NCBI GenBank assembly: GCA_043228905.1
Contig: JBHGNT010000001.1
Location: 24,366,001-24,430,000, forward strand
DNA: 64,000 nucleotides
Direction of reading: 5' to 3'
Source: Azolla caroliniana
Taxonomy: Eukaryota; Polypodiophyta
Below the pieces are notes generated by a model that saw only the letters and a program-made list of their open reading frames with translations, was not told the origin of the DNA and ran no database searches. Position numbers and translations under genes: made by a program. Position 1 is the first letter of the stretch. Each line of letters opens with the position of its first letter. Shown here piece after piece: positions 32,500 through 42,429 of this stretch.

Positions 32500-33611
32500 A
32501 CATGTCAGACATTGTGTAGTACCAATGTAAAGCCACCCAGAAGGTTGAGCTCTACTGTGAAGATTCCGATTATGGCACATCGTTGCAAATTTCCGGATCG
32601 AACTGAGTCAGAATGTTGGGCCGAGTATTGCCAAAATTGGGATCGATGAGGAGTCAGATGATATGAAGTGCCCGAAGCCAAGAGCCATTTGCTCAATTCC
32701 TAAGTCGTAAGTAGAACTTCTGATTTGACTAGGTTCTCAATGGATAGTATGATTGGGTTGCTCGGGAGTACTTCGGTTGAAGAGCCGACGTAATTGACCT
32801 CCTCATGCTGACCACCCTTCTGATCTGCTCACTGAGCTTTGTTGTTTTTGTCTTTGAGTGCACAACAATCGACTTTGATGTGTCCGGGTTTCTTGCAATA
32901 ATTGTAGTCTTTATTGTCCCGAGATTTCCTCCGACTTCACTAGTTGTTCGGCTCTTGACAAGAACTTCTTCCTCGACTGGCCGATCGATCGGTCGAACCT
33001 TGTACCACATATGCTTCGTTGGCTGAATCGTTTGCAAATGATTTCCTCAGAGCTACTTTAGTCATAATTGCACTTGTGGCTGACGAGTATTTGACGGCAG
33101 TAGTCAATGTGTTACACACGGTAGTGATGAAAGTTTCCCACGAAGGGGGTAGACTGCTCATGAACAACAATAATCTCAGTTCATCTTCGATCGTTGTCCC
33201 CTGCGCCACAGTTTGGGAGCTTAAACTTTTGTACTCATTAAGATGTGCTTGGACCGAGTCAGATTCTTTCATTCGAAGACTGTAAAGGCGCCGAATTAGA
33301 TATATCTTTGTGGGGGAAACCTTTCTTTCATAATTGTCCAAAAGTTTCTTCCATAGTTGGAAGGCAGTCAAACACGATTGCACTGTGAAGTACACAGACT
33401 CCGATAGGTGCATCCGAATTCTGGCATGGATGATTCTTTCTAGCTTTTGCCACTCAATTGGCTTCTATCCTTCTGGAGAGTTTTCGTTCTCAATTGGGTC
33501 GATTTGACCTTTGACTATTAGATAGTCCTGCATCTCTTCCTTCTAGATTTGTAAGTTGAATCCGTCGAATTTCCGTAGACTCATCTTTGACGAGCCGGAT
33601 GTTGATGCCAT
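32500..33611 (-). pseudogene. copia P Gag and protease
   Basis: Starts at the reverse-strand ATG 33611 with MASTSGSSKMSLRKFDGFN. The Gag domain then includes TAFQLWKKLLDNYERK and LLLFMSSLPPSWETFI (open 32940-33413). A zinc knuckle near 32880 reads YNYCKKPGHIKVDC; the first Cys is Tyr, as in copia B. The protease motif reads WLLASGTSYHLT, so the catalytic Asp of DSG is Ala. Two stops lie in the first 60 codons. Confidence 0.87.
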
Positions 33612-34287
33612 TTGTGTCAGTTTACTAAACTTTGTCCGGAGTCGACTACGAACAGTGATGGAGTGCAGCCGACTCGATCACCCGATATAGTTCTAGTTGG
33701 ATTTGAACACAAATCGAATTGACTTCGACTATTTGCGAGTTCGGTCTGAAGTGACTACACTCAAGAACTTAGCCGAATAAGACCCAAATTAGCCGATTTC
33801 GATTTCGATTGTTGATTTTAAGATGTTGATCACAGATTATCTAGGCCGAACATACTTCGGGTGACTGCAAGAATGAGAGGGACAAAGCCGACTGGTACTC
33901 CCAAATGTTGTTCAGCCGAATAAAGTGCGGATTGGGGTAGTTCCTTGGAGCCCAAACTGCTATAAGTGATTCCGACGAACGAGTGAATAACGTCGATTGA
34001 ACTATTTGATTGTCATCTTACCAGATGTAGCACACTTGAGGCAAAGTCTTGAAAATAAAATCTCACTCCGAGTGGCTACAATCACAAGGGTAAAGTAATA
34101 CAAACTGACTTACTTTAATGAACCAGGTGATTTAGAGCAATGGAGTGCAAGTTTTGTGGGTGTTTCTCTTCACACAAAAAAAGTGATCTTGTAGAGAGTT
34201 GCCAATTGCGTTCTTCACGAGGTAGAGAGGGAGAGTTGCTGATGGGGACTAAGTAGACGGTGGTGGTAAAATCGAAAGAAACGCTAA
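33612..34287 (-). other. 5' leader of copia P
   Basis: Nearly 680 bp between primer site and gag ATG, rich in TCGAC/TCGAA motifs, without a long open frame. Such motifs also fill the 3' tail of copia B. Confidence 0.55.
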
Positions 34288-34664
34288 GCTCTGATTCTAG
34301 ATGTTGAGAACGCGGTTGCTTAGGTGTGGAACAATCTCAACACTCCTCTCTTGGGAGATCATTAACATGTACAAGTCACATAGATTGAGGATTACAAGCA
34401 ACTGAATCAAGCAACAAGATCAACACGAATGCAAGAGAGAGAGAACAGAGCATTTGGTACAAGATGAACTTTATTCCTAAGCCTCAACGACTCAATATAC
34501 AGAATGAACAAAAAATACACCACCTACAAACTAGGTTACAAAGTTAGTTTATATACTGACTAACTTAGGGCAACTTCCCTTCTTAGTATTTACGAGAATG
34601 GCCTAAACCTAGTGTGTACAAATGGGACAATGTGAATACATCTGTTAGAGACCTGTATTTGATA
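34288..34664 (-). repeat. 5' LTR and primer site of copia P
   Basis: LTR 34302-34664 (363 bp). The primer site on the reverse strand (34288-34299) reads TAGAATCAGAGC, two changes from the tRNA-iMet complement. The LTR differs from its partner by scattered substitutions and short indels. Confidence 0.88.
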
Positions 34665-34669
34665 GTTAG

Positions 34670-35412
34670 CACATGCCAAGTTGTCCAAGATGTTCTAGGC
34701 TGAGATGCTGATGACGACAGCGTATGTGATAAACAGATCACCCTCAACACCCTTGGATAGAGATATTCCACAAAAGGTGTGGACCGGCAAGGATGTCTCC
34801 TATTGACATCTGAGGGTGTTTAGATGTCTTGCCTACGTGCATGTGGCAAAGGACTAGAGGGGAAAACTAGATCTGAAGACTCAACCATGTATATTTCTCA
34901 GATACGGCGATGACGAGTTCCGCTGTTGGCTATGGAACTTAGCCGAGAAGAAGGTCATTTGGAGCCGAGACATAGATTTCATGGAGGAGAAGACAATTGT
35001 TGACTTGGAGAAAGAGAAGTCGGGTAAATCCTCCCTAACAGTCGAAAGTCGACTAAAGAACATGGAGTGCCAATCAAAGTCAGACCGAGAGTCGGGTCGG
35101 TTGAAGACCATTCAGGAGTCAGAGTCGGATCTAACGAGGAAGAAGAAGTAGTCAATTCTAACTCAAATGAAGAACCAGACGAAGGAGAAAACAAAGATCT
35201 TAGCAAGCCGGCTGAGGAAAACAGAGGAAGATGATACGCCTTGAGAGAAAGACGAGACCCATGGAGATTCCCGGATAAAGAATATGTGTTGCTAACCAAC
35301 GAGGGGGAGACGGAAAGCTTCGAGGAAGCAAAGAGGGAAAACCACAACCATAAGTGGTTAAGTTCCATGCAAGAGGAGATGGATTCCTTGCATGAGAACC
35401 ACTCATATCAGC
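34670..35412 (+). pseudogene. copia E2 integrase C-part and start of RT
   Basis: Continues E2 after element P. It carries AYVINRSPSTPLD, FRCLAYVHVAKD, YGDDEFRCWLW and KKVIWSRDIDFMEEKTIVD, an acidic linker, then the RT entry region (RERRDPWRFPDKEYVLLT, NHKWLSSMQEEMDSLHENHSY). It stops abruptly at about 35412 before the conserved RT core. Contains several stops. Confidence 0.85.
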
Positions 35413-35690
35413 TGACACAGATTTCTATTATCAAGAACACTCAATACAGTACTATTTGATTCCCTTTTTACATTCTTTCCATGCCCTTCTTATAGGGATC
35501 ATAGGTGGTCACGTTCAGAACATAAACCGTTACTACTAATAATAAATAGGTGCCATTCTAAGTCCATCTTCATTAATCCTCGTTTGGCCCCACTCGTCTT
35601 CTATTCTGCTTGTAATCGTTCTTCAGGCTTTTCACACTTGGGTCGTCCGGACCGGCCAACACATGGCACCTGGCAGCGGGGTATCCGCAG
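35413..35690. other. Unassigned junction segment
   Basis: Lies between truncated copia E2 and gypsy fragment Q. No coding or LTR structure recognised. Confidence 0.5.
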
Positions 35691-36802
35691 TGACGATAAG
35701 CCTGCCATTTTACGAGAAGCACAATATGGCATAGTTGGAAGGTTCTATGTAGGTGAAAGGACTGGCAAAGTGGGCTCTGGTGGCCAACAACGTAGAAAGA
35801 CGCAAATGTGTACTGTCGACAATGCGACCAGTGCCAGCACATGGGACAACCCTCCAGACAGGTATGCATGCCGCATCAACCGGTTCTACTATTGGAACCT
35901 TTTGAAACATGGGGTTTGGATTCGGTAGGCCCATTCAAATGAACGACGACATGATAGGAAATCGATATATTCTCGTCACCGCCGACTACTGCACTAAATG
36001 GGTCGAGGCAAAAGCATTACACGACAATACGGTGGTATCAATGGCGAAGTTCTTGTATGAGAACATCTAGTGTCATTTCGGTTGCCCCATCGAGCTCATT
36101 AGCGATCAAGGGGGTCACTTCATTAATAAGGTGGTACACGAGCTCACCGATCACTATACAATCATATATAAAAAAAGTACCCCTTACTACCCTCAGGCGA
36201 ACGGACTCGTCGAATCGACAAAAGAAACACTCCAAAAATCTTGAAGAAGATCGTCAACGACAACTGAACCGACTAGGACATGAAGCTACAAAGCGCCCTA
36301 TGGGATTACTGCACCAGTTTTAAAACCAATATCCAATCGACCCCGTTTAGACTGGCATTCGGACTCGAAATTGTAATGCCAATTGAATTCCATGTTTCAA
36401 GCATATGAGTACAGGTTCACGAACATCTAGGGGAAACTGAGTCGGAATAGATTCGACCTCAATAGTTGTTAGAACTAGGAGAGAGTCAGCTACATAACAT
36501 GAGCATCATGGAGCAGGAACAATGCCGGAGAAAAGCAGTTTTTTATCACCACTAAAAAGGGAACGAGAAACCATTCGGCATCGGAAAAGCTGTGTTAGTA
36601 TTCCACACGCGCATGGGGCAAATGTTGGGGAAACCCCGCTTCTGGTGGAGGGGGTCCTATTGGATAACGAATGCCGAAAACCACACTTTTGAGCTGGGGA
36701 CATTAGCTAGCAAAATCTTGCCCAAAAAGGTCAATTGGTTTCGGCTCAAGCCATATGTAGGCCCTACACCTGCAAACTCATTTGTGAAACAGCTAGAAGA
36801 AG
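35691..36802 (+). pseudogene. Gypsy Q integrase fragment (K/N family)
   Basis: Aligns with 56210-57300 of element K. It carries the zinc-finger region (ILREAQYGIVG), WGLDSVGPF (first Asp), ADYCTKWVEAKALHDNTV, CHFGCPIELISDQGGHF (second Asp), YYPQANGLVESTKETL (catalytic Glu) and the GKPRFWWRG..Y segment. Many stops and frameshifts. It has no upstream RT and no LTR, and is cut at 36802 by copia F1. Confidence 0.85.
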
Positions 36803-37156
36803 TGTAAAAGTTAATATGCAGAAACATAGATAAACCGGCTCAACCGGATAACAATAGTAAAACAGAAATGAAGATTTAATGGAAGCTTGAGGATACACAA
36901 TACACAAGAGAGGTACAGAGATCAGAACAATAATCTTAATATTCAAAATCACAACACTCTGTACATACAAATGCCCTACAGAACACTTTTTATACAAGTT
37001 CTTAAAAGGACTAACAGAAGTACTGACAAATACTTCAATGCTCATACGAGCGACTGACACTAACTCCAAGGAATATGCCTACGTACTAGGCTAAGATTGT
37101 AGGCCTCTAACAACCTACCGGTTACAATCTGATCCGGCTCTTGGCTCCAATCAACA
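36803..37156 (-). repeat. 3' LTR of copia F1
   Basis: 354 bp. On the reverse strand it starts TGTTGATTGG after a G-rich tract (AGCTTGAGGGGAAG) and ends CTTTTACA. Left flank AGAAG (36798-36802) is the candidate target duplication; the other side is lost. Confidence 0.87.
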
Positions 37157-37740
37157 CTTCCCCTCAAGCTCAACTTCTGGTCGAATTGTTGAGTTAATGT
37201 CTGCCGAGCCTTGTAGTCGGCTTCTTCTGGCATCTTCTCGCTTTGCTCGCGCTCCTAGACCCATCCAGTTCTGCTTTCCACGACCCCTCTAGTCTCGCGC
37301 ACCTTGACCTTCTCGGTCGGCTTGTCTGCTCATAAGGCCCATCTTAGCTCCTTCGTTGTTGCGACTCAGGCTATTCTTGACCCGTTGGTTCCTTCGTGTC
37401 GGTGTCAACTTCCACTACCTCCTTGTCAGTTTGGCCTACATTTGATCTGACTCCTCCGATTATATCCAAATCGGGTGTCTCTCTTCAATCTTCAGGCCCT
37501 TCACCACATCAGACAACATTCAAGTCGTCACCTTCTTCCTCCGTCGACTCTGTCCGTCTTGCCACCGTCGCCACTTGTTCCGAGTTTATCGGATGTGCCG
37601 ACTTCTTCAGTCAACTCGGCTTCCTTTTTCTTCTTCTCTCCCCCTGCTTCGGTTGTTTCCTTCTCTCTAGTTGCTTGTATGGTGCCTTTGCCTGTTTTCC
37701 ATGTTTCCTCCTTTCTCCCCCTCAAGTGCGGCATGTCGAA
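37157..37740 (-). other. 3' non-coding region of copia F1
   Basis: Between RNase H and the LTR. Related sequence recurs at 48101-48650 (F2) and 49282-49461 (F3). An open frame (37528-37734, reverse) is low-complexity Lys/Glu/Gly and may be a former C-terminal extension. Confidence 0.55.
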
Positions 37741-38426
37741 ATGCTAAAGACCAAGAATCTCCGAAAAGTGTTGCAACTTGTCGGTCTCGAGTGCCTTGGT
37801 GGATGTCCGCAACTTGTCGATCCATCCAGACATATCAGAGTTTTACTTTACCACTGAGGACCCACTCGCGCACGAAGTGATAATGCACTTCTATGTGCTT
37901 CGTCCAAGCATCGAACACAGGGTTCTTGGCTAGCTACATGTTGCTCATGTGGTCACTATAAATTGGGATCGGCGTCGGTATGTCGATCCAGAGGCCTTGC
38001 AGCAGCCGCCGAAGCCATATGGCTTCATAGGTGGCAACGGTATCGCCCCGATACTCAGGCTCAATGCATGATAGAGCCACAATCGGCTGCTTTTTGCTAC
38101 TTCACACAACAGTCGCGCTACCTAGAGAGAATATATAACCGGAAGTGGACCAATGATACGACACATCACTAGCCCAGTCAACATCTGTATATCTTACTAG
38201 CTTTTCAGGTATACCGTGTTGGTATAACAATCCCTGGTCCTTAGTGCCGCTAACATACTTGAATATTCGGTGCGAGAATTGAATGTGCGCCACGGTTTGC
38301 GTTTGCATGAATTGACTGATCATCCCGAGCTATCCCATCCCGACCGGATAGCTGATGTCGGGTCAGGTGATTGTTAAATATATAAGGCTTCCAACAATCT
38401 TTCAGAAGCCTCTTTCATTGCAGGCT
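37741..38426 (-). pseudogene. copia F1 RNase H
   Basis: Reverse translation gives GSLIYLTITRPDISY, MISQFMQTQTVAHIQF, VRYTDVDWASDVSYHWSTSG, a degraded KKQPIVALSSTEAEY-like motif, AIWLRRLLQGL and KHIEVHYHFVRE in other frames. These are the RT tail and RNase H of copia. It is cut at 38422-38426 by chromovirus D; the codon series resumes at 44784. Confidence 0.88.
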
Positions 38427-38506
38427 GCCATGATATGGCAAGACTCGAACCCATGACCTTTCAGATCGGCGAATTTCATATCAGTGATGCCAATCACGAT
38501 GAATGT

Positions 38507-38580
38507 AGGGATGTAGCGCAGTTCGGTAATGCGTTTGTTTTGGGTACAAGATGCTACAGGTTCAAATCCCGTCGATGTTA
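38507..38580 (+). pseudogene. trnP-UGG: tRNA-Pro(UGG) pseudogene, plastid type
   Basis: 74 nt starting AGGGATGTAGCGCAG. The anticodon loop is TTTGGGT (anticodon TGG) closed by TTTGT/ACAAG, followed by a T-arm with GGTTCAAATCC. This closely follows plastid trnP-UGG as I recall it. The 3' acceptor strand has decayed (GATGTTA where CATCCCT would pair with AGGGATG), so it is a pseudogene. Confidence 0.8.
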
Positions 38581-38822
38581 TGTATGCAGCCAAAGAAAAA
38601 CTAAATTCTTGATTCAATCATTTTGTTTATTACTAGGAAAAAGAAAACTCAGATAATTTAAATTTGTTTCACAAAGGGATTAGGCAGATAGCGTAGTCTA
38701 CTTGGGACCGGCGTACTTATTACTTTCTCGTACTGCCAAAAGCCAAAAGCATTATTTTATCAGTAATCCCGATTAATACAACAATAAGTGGAATGTGAGA
38801 GAAAAAGAATTTGGAATTGATT

Positions 38823-38934
38823 ATGCCCAGATCTCAAAGAAAATGACAATTCTATTGATAAGACTTCCACAATTTTAGCAGATATTTTGTTACAAGTTTT
38901 GCTGACCAGTAAAAGAGAGAGGAAAGCATCTATG
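38823..38934 (+). pseudogene. ycf3: ycf3 exon 1, 5' fragment (plastid origin)
   Basis: ATG at 38823 encodes MPRSQRK, then one frameshift, then NDNSIDKTSTILADILLQVL and TSKRERKA. This matches the beginning of plastid ycf3 (photosystem I assembly TPR protein). The match ends at the insert boundary. The S-Q and NDN residues resemble non-flowering land plants more than angiosperms, from memory of the family. The frameshift indicates an old, non-functional transfer. Confidence 0.8.
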
Positions 38935-39046
38935 TATGTTACATGGATTGAGCTCTTGACCATTAGACTCTATGTTGTAATACGAAGGATATTATTTTCA
39001 TTTAAGTTTTACTATAGAAAATTGATGTATATTCTAGATTTCTCTG

Positions 39047-39091
39047 GAACATTCTAGAAACTTCAGGAGTACTCCTGAGATCACTATAAAA
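39047..39091 (+). promoter_or_regulatory. Heat-shock elements, palindrome and TATA box of LTR D
   Basis: GAA 39047, TTC 39052, GAA 39057, TTC 39062: four inverted nGAAn units in perfect 5-bp phase. A 16-bp perfect palindrome (TCAGGAGTACTCCTGA, 39063-39078) and TATAAAA (39085-39091) follow. The 3' LTR keeps three of the four units (44488-44500). Confidence 0.72.
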
Positions 39092-39351
39092 GGAGGCACA
39101 AGGCATTATTTCGAACCAAATCGGTTAAACACTAGTCTTAAGCCTCCTAGTTACTATTGTATATTCTATTAATATATATCTTTTGTTATCATCATTCACT
39201 CTCTCTCTCTCTCTCTCACTCACTCACTCTTTCCTTCTCTCGAGAGTTCTACACCTCGCTTAGTACTAATCCTCATCTTTTAGTACTAATTCCTTCTCTG
39301 TCTTAGTACTGTTCCTGACAATACTTCTCTGGCTTAGTACCGTTCATGACA

Positions 39352-39366
39352 GTTTAAACCGATTTG
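39352..39366 (+). other. Putative self-priming site of chromovirus D
   Basis: GTTTAAACCGATTT directly abuts the 5' LTR. Its reverse complement, AAATCGGTTTAAAC, matches LTR positions 39118-39130 (AAATCGGTTAAAC) except for one extra T. That LTR segment begins 33 bp after the start of the TATA box, where the transcript should start. In Tf1-like elements the RNA 5' end folds onto such a site to prime reverse transcription. No TGG-type tRNA complement is present here. Confidence 0.6.
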
Positions 39367-39445
39367 CTCTCCTTCCTTCTCTTCCTTTATCTTCTTACTT
39401 CTCCCTCCCTTCATACTAATATCTTATTCCTCTTTCTCTCATACT

Positions 39446-40600
39446 ATGACCATTGTTAGCACTCAAGAATATCAATCGGTTTTTTCGGAGTTGCAATGCT
39501 TGAAAGAGAAGTTTCTCGGATTGGAACAAGAAAATCAACGATTGTTGGGGGAGCTTCAACAAATATCCTTAGAGAAGTAGCAGACGCAACACCAACATGG
39601 GGAACTAGTGTTATGTGTGCAACATCTCGAAGCAACCATAGTCGCAATGCAACAAGAAGGACCCAGTATGCAAGGGGTTCATAAAGAACCCAAGATCGGC
39701 CTTCCCATGAAATTCGATGGAATGCGATCATAGTTTAGAGGATTCCTTAATCAGGTACGATTAGTCATTCAAATACATCCTTCCCGATATCCCACCGATC
39801 CATCACGAGTGGGTTTAGTAGGCACGTTGTTAAGTGGCTCAACTTTGGCATGGTTCGCTCCGTTGTTAGAAAAGGAATCTCCTTTACTAAACAATTTTGA
39901 AGAGTTTTTAAGTGAGTTTAAAGTCTATTTTGGAGATACTGACAACATAAAGACAACAATCAACAAAATCCGACGATTACGTCAAGGTGATCGTCCAACC
40001 TCTGCATACACTGTAGATTTCCGCCTAATCGCCTCTGATATCCCCTGGGATGACCAAGCACTTATGGAACAATTTTGTTATGGTCTACGTATTGATGTCA
40101 AGGATTTACTTTTGACCTTCCCCGAAGAACCAAAGTCATTGACAGAAGAAATCAGTTGCACGGTGAGATGCAACAATCGTCTTTTCGAACAATGTTTGGA
40201 ACGTTAGTTCCAGATTCCAAGGGCAAAGATCAGAGCCCACCTACGCCTCAGTGGTAGCGAAACCTTTTCCAAGGGAGTCATATAATATGTCTCTAGTGAA
40301 TACTCCAACTCCGATGGAAATTGACACTACACATCGTCACAGACCATTATCCGAAGAAGAAAAGAAACGGCCCCGAGCAAATCGACTGTCTTTATTGTGG
40401 TAGACTAGGGCATATTGCAGTGAACTGTCCCCATAGGCCAAGAAGATAGGTGAACCAAATAGTTGCTAGTTTTAATTGTACTAAACCCGAGTCTATTTCA
40501 ATGGGAATATCTGATAGTCCTAATAGTTCTAATAGCCCAAATCTATCGAACAAATTTGATGTCCTTAGTCAGTTAGAAGAAGAGTTAAATGACTAAGTCT
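39446..40600 (+). pseudogene. Chromovirus D Gag with zinc knuckle
   Basis: ATG 39446 opens MTIVSTQEYQSVFSEL, a Leu/Gln/Glu-rich probable coiled coil. The capsid domain follows: PMKFDGMRS, VGLVGTLLSGSTLAWFAPLL and ALMEQFCYGLRIDVKDLLLT. Two in-frame TAG codons occur (about 39578 and 39731) and the frame closes at 40205. After a frame change an intact CCHC knuckle, CLYCGRLGHIAVNC, lies near 40388-40430. Confidence 0.88.
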
Positions 40601-40622
40601 AGCCAAAATAGGACCCGTTTAG

Positions 40623-41162
40623 TTGGACATCCCTAGATCTGTGCAGCCCATTAGTGCTTCCATTCCCTCTAAGCAAGTTAGCAATGTGTTCTTAGCCCAA
40701 GTAACAATTAGTACTAAAAGTACCTCTCTAGTACATGTCTCAACACTCCCAGATTCTGGAGCAAATTCTTGCTTCGTGGATAGGAATTTTGTCCATGATC
40801 ATCAGATATCCCGAAGAAAACTCCTGTGTCCAGCCTCTGTAGTAGTCATTGATGGTCGTCCCATTGCTTCCAGAAATATCATAGAAGAGTCAGAACCCGT
40901 TAATATTGTCCTAGATAATTTAGCGAGTGTAGTATCCTTTAATATAATTATTATCCCAGAACATCCCATTGTTTTGGGATTACCATGGCTTGAATTACAT
41001 AACCCAGACATAGATTGGAGAACAAGGGAAATCCGGTATCGACAAACCCGAGGATCTACTCATAAGATTGCAACCATTTCGCTACATCAGTTGCGTGAGG
41101 AAGGATGCAAGGAAGAAATGTTTCTCTTCGCAGTATCAGTAAAAACCCTCCAACACCACTAA
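40623..41162 (+). pseudogene. Chromovirus D protease
   Basis: Open frame of 179 codons with active site LPDSGANSCFVD (Asp-Ser-Gly kept) and the second motif HPIVLGLPWLELHNPDIDW typical of gypsy proteases. RT follows in another frame, so the polyprotein is broken at about 41160. Confidence 0.88.
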
Positions 41163-42429
41163 AGAGGAGTCCACCGTTCAACTTCCAGAGAAGTATCTTC
41201 ATTATGCTGATGTGTTCGATAAAGTACAAGCCAATACGCTTCCTCACCATCGACCGTATGATTGCCCCATGGATTTACAACCTGGAAAACAGCCACCATG
41301 GGGACCGATCTACAATTTGTCACCAACCAAGCTAGAAGTCCTTCAAGCCTATATAAAGGAGAATTTGGCAAATGGTTTCATTCAACATTTGAAATATCCA
41401 GCTGGCGCACCCATTTTCTTCGTTAAGAAAAAGGATAGATCACTTCGTCTCATCATAGATTACTGTGGCTTGAATAAGGTCACCATCAGGAATATGTACG
41501 CACTTCCCCTTATCTCAAGTCTTTTAGAACAGATCAATGGTGCAAGGTTCTTCACAAAGATTGACTTACGAGAAGCATATAACCTCATACGGATACGACC
41601 AGGAGATGAATGGAAGACCGCATTTCGCACCAAATATGGGCAGTTCGAGTATACGGTCATGCCATTCGGCCTCCCTAATGCACCAACAGTCTTCTAGCAC
41701 ATGCCAAGTGATATATTCCAAGATCTCTTGGATGTTTGTTTGATCATCTATTTGGATGATCTACTGGTTTATTTGAAGACCCAAGAAGAGCATGATTCTC
41801 ATGTACTATTAGTACCAAAATGACTTTGAGAACATGGTCTTTATGCAAAGCTGGAAAAATGTAGTTTTGAGTGCAACCAAGTAAAATTTTTGGGCTATGT
41901 CATTTCCTTAGAAGTTATCTCCATGGATCCAACTAAGGTCAAAAATATGGTAGAGTGGCAGGCTCTGTGTTCGTTGCAAGATGTGCAATGCTTTTTAGGC
42001 TTTGCTAATTTCTACCGCAAGTTTATACAGGATTACACAAAGCTTGTTCTACCTCTCACACAGCTCACTAGGAAGGGACAATCGTTCGTTTGGTCTAAAG
42101 AAGCAGACATGGCTTTTGAGAATCTTAAGAAGGCATTTACATCAGCTCCTATTGTAGCTCATGTTGATCCAGAAAAACCATTCATCATCGAAGCAGACGC
42201 GTCGGATTTTGTGTTGGGTAGCATTATGTCACAACACCATCCTGTGGCCTTCCACTCACACAAGTTTGATGCCGCCAAAATCAACTATGAAATTCATGAT
42301 AAGGAGCTATTAGCAATAGTGGACTCTTTTACGCAATGGAGGCATTTTCTAGAGGGATCTTCTCATCAAGTCACCATATTAAGTAATCACAAAAACCTCA
42401 AGCCTACTTTCATAATGCTTGTCTGTTAA
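41163..42429 (+). pseudogene. Chromovirus D reverse transcriptase and RNase H
   Basis: RT motifs in order: [48 protein letters not shown] and IIYLDDLLVY (YLDD at about 41744). RNase H has FIIEADASDFVLGSIM, YEIHDKELLAIV and a following VTILSNHKNLK (family DHKNL, Asp replaced by Asn). Stops lie at about 41696 and 41820; otherwise long stretches are open (41212-41697, 41890-42429). Confidence 0.92.

Larger units (their letters stand above)
29048..34664 (-). mobile_element. Complete Ty1/copia element P
   Basis: Minus-strand element bounded by LTRs 29048-29395 (3') and 34302-34664 (5'), with perfect target duplication GTTAG at 29043-29047 and 34665-34669. It is inserted in the integrase of E2. 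All copia domains are present in order, but coding is disrupted. Confidence 0.96.
25890..35412 (+). mobile_element. Ty1/copia element E2, nested and 3'-truncated
   Basis: Plus-strand relative of copia E. It has an LTR fragment (25890-26186), three tandem primer-site/gag copies (26187-26680), gag, protease and integrase to 29042, and integrase plus the start of RT at 34670-35412. It is interrupted by solo LTR F5 (27000-27435) and complete copia P (29048-34664), both with perfect target duplications. The remainder of RT, RNase H and the 3' LTR are absent. Confidence 0.88.
38462..38935 (+). other. Plastid-derived insertion inside LTR D
   Basis: 474 bp absent from the 3' LTR, where the sequence passes directly from CCATGACCTT to ACGTTACATGG. 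It contains a trnP-UGG relic (38507-38580) and the start of ycf3 exon 1 (38823-38934). The right junction shows short similarity (ATGT/ACGT) between ycf3 and the LTR; no target duplication is seen, as expected for end-joining of organelle DNA. The 240 bp between the two genes is AT-rich and unassigned. Confidence 0.8.
38427..39351 (+). repeat. 5' LTR of chromovirus D with insert
   Basis: Starts TGCCATGATATGGC (TGTCATGATATGGC in the 3' LTR) and ends TTCATGACA. Removal of 38462-38935 gives about 451 bp, matching the 444-bp 3' LTR. The antisense strand carries Pol III-like boxes, a B box at 38443-38452 and an A-box relic near 38960, now separated by the insert. Confidence 0.92.

Noticed and set aside
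37396-37857. 153-codon plus-strand Ser-rich frame
   Set aside because: Antisense to the copia F1 3' region and RNase H; shadow frame.
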